Shown piece after piece: positions 55,132-64,000 of a stretch of 64,000 bases of DNA. Each line of letters opens with the position of its first letter. Position 1 is the first letter of the stretch. The notes below the pieces were generated by a model. That model searched no databases. It was not told the origin of the DNA and saw only the letters and a list, made by a program, of their open reading frames with translations. The DNA is from Isoetes taiwanensis. Its lineage: Eukaryota > Streptophyta > Lycopodiopsida > Isoetales > Isoetaceae. Location: positions 8,171,358-8,235,357 of the forward strand of contig JAJEKV010000052.1 in assembly GCA_021234155.1 (NCBI GenBank). Direction: 5' to 3'. A program made the position numbers and the translations under genes.

Positions 55132-58117
55132 ATGGAGATGCAGAATCCATCAAGCTTTGGAGGCAGGGGACGGATGTGGAGCCTGGACCAAAGAATAGAC
55201 CAGGATCTTGGGGATGAAGCCAATCGCATCAGAAACATGGAAAATCATAAGGTAATCCTACCCTGTATTGTGAAAAAGTCGGTTTTTAAGTACTTCTGGC
55301 AATTCTAATATGGGTTGTTGCAGAAATTTTCTCTCAGGGATACGCTCCGGCTTTCTTTTCTGACACTGGGAGTTGTCTATGGCGACCTGGGCACATCTCC
55401 ACTTTATGTCTTCCCATACATTTTTGCAGAGGAAGTTCGCGATAAAGATGATATTTTAGCAGCATTGTCACTTATTATCTACAGCATTGCCCTCATTGCG
55501 CTTATCAAATATGTATTTATCACACTCCGAGCAGATGACAATGGAGAAGGTACTTGTACTTATGTTTATTTAAAATTGCATCATTCAGAGGTACGTTATG
55601 GTATTGCTAAAGCCATGTTATTATGGCAGGGGGACCTTTTGCATTGTATTCTCTTATCTGCAGGCATGCAAGAGTCAATACAATACCCAACCAACATCCT
55701 ACAGATCAGGAACTAACCACCTATTTCCGAGAGCCTATGCTAGAAAATTCCAGAGCTGCAAAAATAAAGAAAAAGCTTGAGAATAGCGAGTTCTTACAGA
55801 AGATTCTGCTCCTTCTGGTTCTTGTTGGAACGAGTATGATGATTGGTGATGGCATTCTTACCCCTGCAATATCAGGTAGCTACTTTTTATGTGTCTGAGA
55901 ATTCATAACCATAATTTAGTTGCATACCCCAGGTGAGAAATAATCCGTTGAATTGTAATGTATGCAGTGACTTCATCCGTGAAAGGAATTCAGGTCAACT
56001 ATCCATCACTTCCTCATGGTAAATAAGCTTGCTAAGGTTTTATATGGACCTTACGTTCAGCTTGATATATAATCCACAACTCTATTCATACAGCATGTTT
56101 TGTCAGGTGTTGTGATAGTAATAGCCTCGGTGATTCTAGTGGGCTTATTTAATATGCAACGATTTGGGACGGATACAGTGGGCTTCACGTTCGCCCCAAT
56201 CATCTTTCTTTGGTTTATCTCAATTGGATTAATTGGCTTATACAACATATTCAAGCACGAACCTGCAATATTCAAGGCTTTCTCTCCCCATTATGCTTTC
56301 AAATTTTTCAAAAAAGATTTTGAAACTGGGTGGAAGTCACTTGGGGGTGTTTTGCTTGCTATAACAGGTAAGTCCTTTTCAAACCTGAATTCATTGACAC
56401 TTCATTTCACACGTGTTTAAATAATTGTTTGGCTTACAGGAGCAGAAGCAATGTTTGCTGATCTTGGACATTTTACTGCACTCTCAATACAGGTGAACAT
56501 TGTTAACCAGCTAGAGAATTAAAACATGCTATATGATTATGGCATTAATTGGTATTCTCTATCAGATTGCCTTTACAGTGCTAGTCTTTCCTTGTCTGTT
56601 ATTATGCTATATGGGGCAGGCTGCTTTCCTTAGAAAACATCCAGATGATATGAACAATGCATTCTATGAATCCATTCCAGGTAAAAGAAAATACTTTAGC
56701 CAATGTTAATCACTCTGAGATATCATATAGTAATGTGCTGTTTGTTCATCTCGCAGAACCTGTATTCTGGCCAACATTCTTGATAGCCACCTTTGCTGCT
56801 ATTATTGCAAGCCAGGCAACGATTTCAGCAACATTCTCAGTTGTGAAACAAGCAGTTGCACTTGGGTGCTTTCCAAGAGTTAAAATAATTCACACATCTA
56901 AGGATCTTGCTGGCCAGATATACATACCTGAAATCAACTGGCTGTTAATGGTCTTCTGCTTGCTAGTCACTATTGGATTTGGTGGCACAGCCCAAATTGG
57001 AAATGCTTATGGTATACAGCCAGCAGTTATTTTTGCATACAATGTTGTTCATCTATTGTCTATCTTTAAACAGTTCATTCTTTATTTTGCAGGAATTGCT
57101 GTTCTTGCTGTAATGTTAGAAACAACCCTGCTTATGACCCTTATCATGGTCTTTATCTGGCAAAAGAATCTTCTCCTTGTCATTTCATTTCTTGTGGTAT
57201 TTGGAACGATTGAATCTGTCTACTTCTCATCGGTCCTCTTCAAGCTAGCAAGTGGTGGATGGGTTCCATTAGCAATTGCACTATTTCTTTCAATGGTCAT
57301 GTACTTCTGGCATTATGGCTCCGTAAAAAGATACCAATTTGAGATTCAGAATAAGGTACCATTAGGTTGGATTTTGGGTCTGGGACCTAGCTTAGGGCTT
57401 GTCCGAGTTCCAGGCATTGGTCTGTTCTATACTGAATTGGCACATGGAGTGCCATCAATATTTTCACATTTTCTAACTCATCTGCCTGCAATTCATTCAG
57501 TTCTAATCTTTTTTTGTGTGAAATATCTGCCTGTAAGCACTGTACCAGCAAATGAGCGGTTCTTGATAAAGCGGATAGGCTCTGGTGAATACTCAATGTT
57601 CCGCTGTGCCGCTAGATATGGTTATGCAGACTTGCATAAAAGAGATGATGGTTTTGAAGACCTTTTAATGGAAGCCATTGCCAAATTTATTGAACTTGAA
57701 GCTCTTGGAACTCTTTTTGAGGGGACATCACAATCTGATATGCAAAGTCCCAATGAATATGCACTACCATCCAACCAGAACACATCCATACCAATAGGAA
57801 CCAGGACTAGAAGAGTGGAGGACATGGACTTAAGAAACTCAGCCTCGGAATTCTCTAATGAAATATCAGTAAACACAAACACACTTTCTGATGCAGGCCT
57901 TGAGGAACAGGTCAAGTTCTTAAGAGAGGCGAGGGATGTTGGGATTGTCCATATTCTTGGTAACACTATTGTGAAGGCCAGAGAAGGTTCAAGTTGGTTG
58001 GAAAGATTGTCTATTAACTTTTATATATTCCTTGAAAAGATAAGCAGAAACAGTACCATAACCTACCGCATACCTCATCAGAGCCTTCTCAACGTGGGAA
58101 TGGTCTATAAAATTTGA
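55132..58117 (+). CDS. KUP/HAK: HAK/KUP/KT potassium transporter, nine exons, 783 aa
   Basis: Exons: 55132-55251, 55324-55549, 55630-55875, 55968-56018, 56107-56367, 56440-56492, 56566-56680, 56757-57011, 57093-58117. All introns are GT-AG, 63-91 bases, and phases fit to give 2352 coding bases. The start is the ATG at 55132 (MEMQNPSS); a second in-frame ATG follows two codons later. Motifs: [13 protein letters not shown] (family signature in the first membrane segment), [47 protein letters not shown], and the cytosolic C-terminal region ending [15 protein letters not shown]. Length is standard for the family. These plasma- or endo-membrane carriers move K+ with H+. It has about 12 membrane segments by family knowledge. 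It lies in the second of two tandem units; the first is a pseudogene. The clade (high-affinity or not) cannot be set by eye. Confidence 0.95.
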
Positions 58118-58170
58118 GAAAATTACGGTATGTACATATGAAAATTGTAAGCATCAGGGTTGATGAATCA

Positions 58171-58176
58171 AATAAA
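58171..58176 (+). terminator. Polyadenylation signal of the KUP gene
   Basis: AATAAA 54 bases after the stop codon, in AT-rich sequence, at a normal place for a near-upstream plant element. Confidence 0.5.
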
Positions 58177-59547
58177 AGTGCGGTGAAAAGATGTATTATT
58201 ATCTGGAGAGCTTCTACAGCTTGCCCACCAACCGTTTCTTTAGTTGAAAATTAAGAAGTTAGTCCTGGTCTATCCAACTTTGATATACAACTCCAGCACA
58301 GGACATATTATTGGTATATTGACATTGAAACTTTCACCATTTTACAAGTTTTTGATACATTGCTCAAAACAAGGTTTGAGGAACATTACGGTTTGTGAAA
58401 CAAGGACAGAAAAAGGGATGGTGCCAAAAACAACGATGATCAAAACTATCATCAAATCAACTTTCTAATCAAGGACATCTCAAATTTTAAATTACAACCT
58501 CTATTAATAAGCAACAATAATGGATCAGTCAATAGCACTACGATCCCAGAGGGGTTACCTGTTGAGGATGATCTTGCACCTCTTGGTATGGATCCGTGAT
58601 GTGGCATGCCCTTTGGACTGAATGGTCATCTCTCCAAGAGACACATCTCCATGATCAGACACACCTCTTCATAATCCATTCCATAAATGTACAAGCCAAG
58701 GTTGGGGTTATTCCAGTCAGTCAGATCAATATATACTTCCACTATTCATATCTTTTGTCATTACCGTGGGGGATCTCGGAGGACGGCCTCCACAGTAACG
58801 GTCCAGTTTATAGGACCCTTGTAGGGATTTTGAGGCTTTTTCCTGCAGTGTTTTTCTCACTCGATCCTTCACCAAATCGGTTCAATCCGCCATTGATCTG
58901 GTCAGAATGGGTGGGGCTAGCTGATCTAGTAGCATCCACCCAAAAACTATTTGGAGCGCCTTCAGATTGAACTGCACCAAACAGGGGACAATTTGACCCA
59001 AAAAATACGCAGTAAGTCATCAACAACGCAGTTTACTGTGAGGTCTCGGAGCAAGGGATCCCCAAATACAAATCCCTCCGGGATTGCGCGAAAAAAAAAC
59101 TAGCAAAGCACACCATAATAATGTGGCCCCAATCAAGAATGGTAGTTTTGTTACATATGGTTTCTTAAGGTTAGGCCAGGTATTCGTATACAAATACGTA
59201 TTTTGGTGATGCTGGCATCTGGGATGTGTTTTGGAAACTTACGTGGCAGTAGGGTCCGGAGATCTGGATTGGGCCGGCCGTGGAGGCGGCTGCAGGTGTC
59301 CCTGACTGAGGAGAATGCTATTTCGGGCTAGATTATCGGTTGTATTAGGTGTCCATTCAGTTAATCCGACTGCATGAGGTGTCGCGAGCACAAGCTGGGC
59401 CGTTTTTGCAGATGACGTCCTGTGACTGGTGTTCTGTGGTATATGAGGCTTGGGTGAGCGGCTATGGTGGAGCGATCTGCACAGACCAGAGGTTAGCATC
59501 TTGGCCCTGTTTCTTGTCTGTTTTCATTTGTTCATCCTTTGTTCATC
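58177..59547. other. Intergenic region, nothing recognised
   Basis: Several short frames on both strands without motifs. A run of nine A at about 59091-59099 is not followed by element-like structure. Confidence 0.4.
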
Positions 59548-59775
59548 ATGTCTTCTATGAGGAGGGCTGCCAGAAAGGCCAAAGCCAGTGGGCGTCTGCC
59601 TCCTTCTATGCCAATTGAATCAGAGTCTGCACAGACTCAGGATTCGGCCCAGAATTCTGCCATGCCCTCTCATGCCATTCTTGATCTTGCACAGGGCTGG
59701 GATGCAATAGATGCCTACGTTGGCCTTGTCTGGAGGTTCAGAGCAGAAGAGGGTCCAGAGAGGTTCAAAAGCTAA
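59548..59775 (+). CDS. Hypothetical 75-codon ORF
   Basis: Starts ATGTCTTCTATG (MSSMRRAARKAKASG), basic then Ser/Gln/Ala-rich, ending VWRFRAEEGPERFKS. It looks like the N-terminus of a retroelement gag or ORF1 but has no diagnostic motif. No downstream partner is seen. Confidence 0.25.
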   Translation: MSSMRRAARKAKASGRLPPSMPIESESAQTQDSAQNSAMPSHAILDLAQGWDAIDAYVGLVWRFRAEEGPERFKS

Positions 59776-59914
59776 TGAACGCCACTGATTGCCAAATATT
59801 TTTTCTACCTTGCAATGGTTTGCGCCCCTGTACTTGCAACGAGTCATCTCCTTTCAAGTTCCGCTTCTCTCTTCTACGACTCACAGCTTAGAAGAAAGAA
59901 AGAAAGAAAGATTA

Positions 59915-59958
59915 TATTAACGTCTACGAGAGACCGCTTGGGTCTATGAGACCAAATA
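59915..59958 (-). other. LINE 3'-end stem-loop (copy 6 of 6)
   Basis: AGACC (complement of 59941-59945) pairs with GGTCT (complement of 59931-59935) around CAAGC. The outer pairs are weakened (CTCA and TAG). It is followed by ACGTTAATA and a CTTT tail. Confidence 0.65.
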
Positions 59959-60639
59959 TACATCAATCATGTCCAGCTAGGGGCGCATTTGCAGCCACCT
60001 AGAGATATTGCATAAAAAAGGAAAAAGAAAACTAAAACAATGAGATTAAGAAACTTTTGTCTTCTTGGCCACGGGCTCAAAGTATAAAGTAATGTCAGAC
60101 TTGTTTTCTCTTTTGAAGGACTGCTTATGTTTATCCTTTACCGTCCGCTTTCTTCTTCTCGACACTTTCATGGTGACTCCTTTTGAGATTGGATGAGATG
60201 GTCAGGGAGAGAACCACGCCTTCCGTTTATTATCATTATCACCTCCAATGAGAAAGAAAGTGATCGGTCTTTGCGTAGGATCATTTTCATGTCCCGCTCT
60301 TCCCCAAACTTGCTCCTTTAATAGATTTCTTCTATGTACAGTCATTTGGTGAAGAAAAAGAGCTATACATTTCTGATCCTCATAGGCGATCGGTTTGAGA
60401 GGGAGGTAGGTTCCCGAAATAGGCAATGGAATCTGCCCCGTATTTCATAATAGACTGGACATGTAAAGATGAAATGTTCCTCCGACTCAATTACATTCAA
60501 GTGACATAGTCTCCGCAGATTCTTTTCGAGCGCTCCACCTTCGGGTCTACTAGCACGACCAGCTTCGATCTCGAAGCTGATGAGATGAGACCCCCGAGCT
60601 GACCGATAGCATGTCTCACCTTATGTGCGAGGTGAATAT

Positions 60640-61208
60640 TCAAATATCCCGGTCGCCGATGAAACCATCTTCATTGATCTCAAGGAAGTGATCTTTGTAA
60701 AATTGCATCTTGGTAGGAAGATCACTTGGGGTTAACCATGTCCTTGATATGTATAAAATTTCCGTGATCGTGTCGTATGAGCTGGTTCTTCTCCTTTTCA
60801 AGTCTCTTTTTTTTGCTCCGTGTTTTACCGTATTAGCTGCAGCTGCTACATTATGTTGTTGAAAGGGGGGCAGCTTTCCCAAGCCAAATCCTAAGGAAGC
60901 AGCCCATTTGCGATGCTTTTGCGCACCAACATTCCGCACTCCCTTTTCAGCCGATCTTTGGAGCTCTTGAGAGCAATCCATGGAAGCCCTTGCATTGGCC
61001 TTGTCTGCGAGGACCCGAAGTTGGTGCACTTTATGCAAAAGGAGACTAACGGAATGTTTGCGTCCGGTTGAAGCGGAGTGGCTGAAAATTCTGCCAATAT
61101 GATTGAATGTGGCACGATGCTTTGCTCATAATCATTTTGGACAGAAAAATAAATTTGCGTCTTTTCTATATGACCCCATTCTTTGGTATTGTCATATCCA
61201 TTCCCCAC
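60640..61208 (-). pseudogene. LINE D ORF2 C-terminal region
   Basis: Two overlapping frames: 61208-60891 (GNGYDNTKEWGHIEKTQIYF, the post-RT region) and 61038-60640 (ASMDCSQELQRSAEKGVRNV to HFLEINEDGFIGDRD). A Cys-rich tail follows near 60520 (RICGDYVT). It corresponds to the EVWGP...KKRRLIAS region of LINE B by position, with low similarity. Confidence 0.6.
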
Positions 61209-61249
61209 ATCAAAGCTCCATATAGAGCAGCTGGTCTAACTAAGGTATT

Positions 61250-62480
61250 GAAAAGATGAATCTTTCTTTGGGACATCCCGAAAATCGCTTTAAAACATTT
61301 CTTCTCTAGCATTGCAAGCGAGGCATACCCCTTTGTGAGCTCTTGTCATATGTTTGCGTCTTTCATGCTAAAGACGGGACCCTTAAATTGCACCCCTAAG
61401 TAAGTATAATGAGAGACCACTTCCACTTGTTGATTCATGAAAAGAAGTCTGCTGCGATGCATGCATGCAAGCACGTGATGTGTTGAAAACCATCACTTTT
61501 GTTTTGTCCAAGTTCACTTTAAGCTCTCTTTGCGCAAAAATTCTCAAGTGCCATTAAATGATGTCAAGGCCCTCGGGAGAAGAAGATATAAGTACCACAT
61601 CATCCGCGATATAGAAGGATGGATATGCATTCATCAGCTAAAGCAGATCCGCACCTCCAAGTCTTTGCTCTGAAGCTTTCCAATTTCGTCAATGTACACA
61701 TAATCAAGAGTGTAGGGGATAAGGGACAGCCCCTGTTTAACCCCAATTGTGCCGCTTATGTCATCCGACCAGCCCCGTGCACTTTAATTCTTCCCAAAAC
61801 ATTTTCATAGAGCATCAAAACGGCCCATATGACTTGATGCGACAATCCAAGTTCAAGAAGTCTATGAAATAGGCGATTCCGAGGGACAGATCAAAGGCTT
61901 TTTATGAAATCCACAAAGCAACAATAAACTTTTGTTTTCTTTGCTTTAGCTTCCTCAATGATTGACCGTAAGGTAAAGATATGATCTATTGTTGAGAAGT
62001 TCCTCCCCGAAACCAGCACGGCTCTTTGCTCTAAGGAGATTTATCTCCAAGATATTCATCGATAATCAAGTCCAATGCACATCCATATAATCTTGCCATG
62101 ACATGTCCAATCATTATAAGGCGGTAGTTGTTTGGATTCATTGGGTCTCCGCCTTAAAAATTGGCTTGATGATATTAATGGTCCATGCTTTTGGAAAGCT
62201 TGAGCATATTATCTCATTGAATAAATCTGCCACAATAGGCGCAAGGGTATCCATTCCATGGATCAAAATTCCACCGCAAATCCTCACAATCTTTTGCTTT
62301 TCCAATGTTCAATTTGCTTATAGCTTCTCGGATAAGGGAAGTGGAGAAAAGAGAGGAGGATTGGGGCTGGGGCTGCAATCCAATGTCAAGCAAATCGCTT
62401 TTCCCACATCTAGGAGCCGCTCGAGCATAACCGGGTCCACACTTTTGGGTCTTTAAGAGGCAAATCAGATTTCCGAGCAT
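61250..62480 (-). pseudogene. LINE D reverse transcriptase
   Basis: Pieces in order on the minus strand: REAISKLNIGKAKDCEDL (62330s), DPMNPNNYRLIMIGHVMARL (about 62150-62090), a KAFDLSLGIAYFI block (61910-61870; KAFD of the catalytic palm), IADDVVLISSSPEG around 61620-61570 (the Asp pair kept) and LKVNLDKTKVMVFNTS near 61500. Many stops and slips separate them. Confidence 0.75.
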
Positions 62481-62889
62481 GAAGCTTACGCCAAAAATTT
62501 AGCAGATTTATTATGTAAAGCATGTTAAGCATGTCTTCCTCACCGCTTTATATATGCTCTTTTTTTTCATGCGGATCAGCTTTTTGTATGCTTTCCTAGT
62601 CGCAATAGTCAGAGAAGAGCAGTCGCCAACTCTTCCTTGAGCCGCTTGTGAAGATTTTTGCATTCTTCGTCATACCAAGTGTTTTGAGGCATCGTGCACG
62701 CCGCTTCTGGAAGGAACAAAGCTTGTGTGGGAAAGTTTTTATGCGGGCTTGGTGTATAGCAGATGTGAGCAACGTGGCCTTTTCTTCCACATTATGAAAG
62801 ATATGGATGTCCCTCAATCGTGTGTCAAGCTCAAGGTTATAGATGAGATCAAGCGAGTGGTCAAACTCAAAAAAAGTAGGGTGGTTCCT

Positions 62890-63670
62890 GAGACAAGCTT
62901 TTGTCCAACTCAAAACATATTTTGAGGCAAAAGAGGAGAGGAGAATGGTCCCCGTGGGTGGTTGAGGTGGAACTGAAAACTTCTCGATCTCTTTTGCCAA
63001 AGCCGAGATCCCATCGATAATCCACTACACTATGCCCGCCACTTTGAGGATTACAGGGTATAGTTGGATGAACCCCCGATGTTGCATCCCATTGTAAATG
63101 ACAAGATTATGCATCCGTCCAAATTCCAAAAGGAAGTGCCCATATCTAGTAATCTCCGCGTTACCATCGGTGACTTTTCGCATGGTATGGGTTTCAACAG
63201 AGATAAGGATGGCAAGAAGACGGGATCACTTTCAAAATCCATCAATTGAACTTGGGCATCCATTTGTTCTCGCATTAAAGTCACCCACGAAGCAGAATTT
63301 TGCCTCGCTTAGAGAATTCAATGATATCATCAAATAAAGCCATGTAAGGAGAGGCGCCTTCTTGGGTATCCACATCAAAGATAATCAGAATTTTGAGGGG
63401 GGAAGTAGCATGCGGAAGTTGTATATGTAATCTCACGGAGAAGTTCTTATCTTGACCCACAAAACCTTTTTGCTTCATCCTTTTTACTATGGAAATGATT
63501 CCCGATAATTCTCGATTTGTAAAGGATGCTACCCCCCCCGATCCTCGTTTACCTTTCTTCTTGCGTCGTAGGCGGAGTCCCAAGTGTAACCCGACACATC
63601 CGGGAGACTGTTTCTGTTGTTTCATGTGTTTTCGACAAAAGATAATATCTCTATCTTTGACAAGGTCCAT
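62890..63670 (-). pseudogene. LINE D endonuclease (EEP family)
   Basis: DIIFCRKHMKQQKQ (position of the catalytic Glu, here altered), ILIIFDVDTQEGASPYMALF, GDFNARTNGCPSS at about 63280-63240, GHSVVDYRWD near 63020 and GDHSPLLFCLK near 62950 (Gly in place of the usual Ser in SDH). Confidence 0.7.
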
Positions 63671-64000
63671 AAGACCACCCGGATCGATCTTAAGGTCCCA
63701 TTACAGTTCCATCTTTGCCATAGCTGGGGATTTGATGGTCTCATAGACCCTTAGTTCCTATTTGTGGATCTTGTCGCGGATGATGACTCGGCCATCTCTA
63801 TAGACTGACCCATTTGGTTGGATCTTTTCGGGCTTCGCAACCTCTTGCGGACATCGCTTTTTTGTGCTCAACCGCATTGGAGTGAGATCTTCATCCATGA
63901 AGACTTTAGGAACTGTTGCAAGTTTTCTCCTATTCTTGAGGGCATTCGGTCTATCTTCCAAGGTCTTAAACTTAATAATTAAAGGCTGCCCTCTTGGGTT

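Larger units (their letters stand above)
59888..64000 (-). mobile_element. LINE D, decayed non-LTR element running off the window
   Basis: Minus-strand order: endonuclease (63670-62890), RT (62480-61250), C-terminal region (61208-60640 and on), 3' stem-loop (59924-59949) and a CTTT repeat tail (59888-59910). Frames change many times. The 5' part lies beyond 64000. The domain plan and 3' stem-loop are shared with LINEs A-C, but the sequence is a distinct family. Confidence 0.8.

Noticed and set aside
57387-57966. Minus-strand frames inside KUP exon 9
   Set aside because: They are shadows of the coding exon.

Overview
The window is nuclear DNA of a land plant. It carries one intact, spliced host gene, a HAK/KUP/KT potassium transporter with nine exons, short GT-AG introns and a 783-codon reading frame. 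Almost everything else is retrotransposon sequence, relics and satellite-like repeats. The mix (LINEs with C-terminal zinc-binding tails, an Athila/Tat-like Ty3 element, Ty1/copia relics, plant L1 fragments, relics of a gene with the DUF7869 GHTHEDID signature, a possible DIRS-type fragment) would fit a non-flowering vascular plant such as a fern. That is an inference; the species cannot be fixed from the sequence alone.

Layout. 1-905: AT-rich flank and part of a DUF7869-type relic (minus strand). 906-6337: a long LINE (A), badly broken except for its 3' end, inserted into that relic, which resumes at 6338-6528. 7073-12090: a second LINE (B) with a readable coiled-coil ORF1, endonuclease, reverse transcriptase and C-terminal tail. 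12430-14053: a second, uninterrupted copy of the DUF7869-type relic. 14643-15490: a 5'-truncated LINE (C). 16135-27290: a Ty3/gypsy LTR retrotransposon of Athila/Tat type on the minus strand, with two LTRs of about 600 bp, a TTTGT target duplication, gag, protease, RT, RNase H, integrase, a long third ORF that runs through the polypurine tract into the 3' LTR, and a small ORF on the opposite strand behind a TATA box. 28175-29977: a gag zinc-knuckle and RT fragment that looks DIRS-like. 30224-31010: a 161-bp tandem repeat. 32129-32430: a candidate minus-strand promoter, first exon and splice donor. 32974-33642: a truncated L1. 33.7-42 kb: AT-rich DNA with unrecognised relic ORFs and one more LINE 3' end.

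From 42.1 kb a unit made of copia relic, 1 kb of upstream DNA and a KUP gene occurs twice in tandem. In the first unit (42.76-49.50 kb) KUP survives only as a piece of exon 1 and a damaged exon 4 to exon 9 block. Its exons 2-3 and the rest of exon 1 are replaced by 1.77 kb of foldback and minisatellite DNA. The second unit (49.50-58.12 kb) carries the intact gene, and its copia LTR is split by an L1 with a perfect 10-bp target duplication. 59.9-64.0 kb is another decayed LINE (D) on the minus strand, running off the window.

The observations most worth following are: (i) a short stem-loop just before the tail of six LINE copies, whose stem is kept by compensatory base changes while the tail repeat differs in every family; (ii) differences between the broken and intact KUP copies that fall mostly on CAG/CTG trinucleotides and so suggest methylation-linked sequence error or an unusual mutation process; (iii) the extra sense and antisense genes of the Athila-like element.
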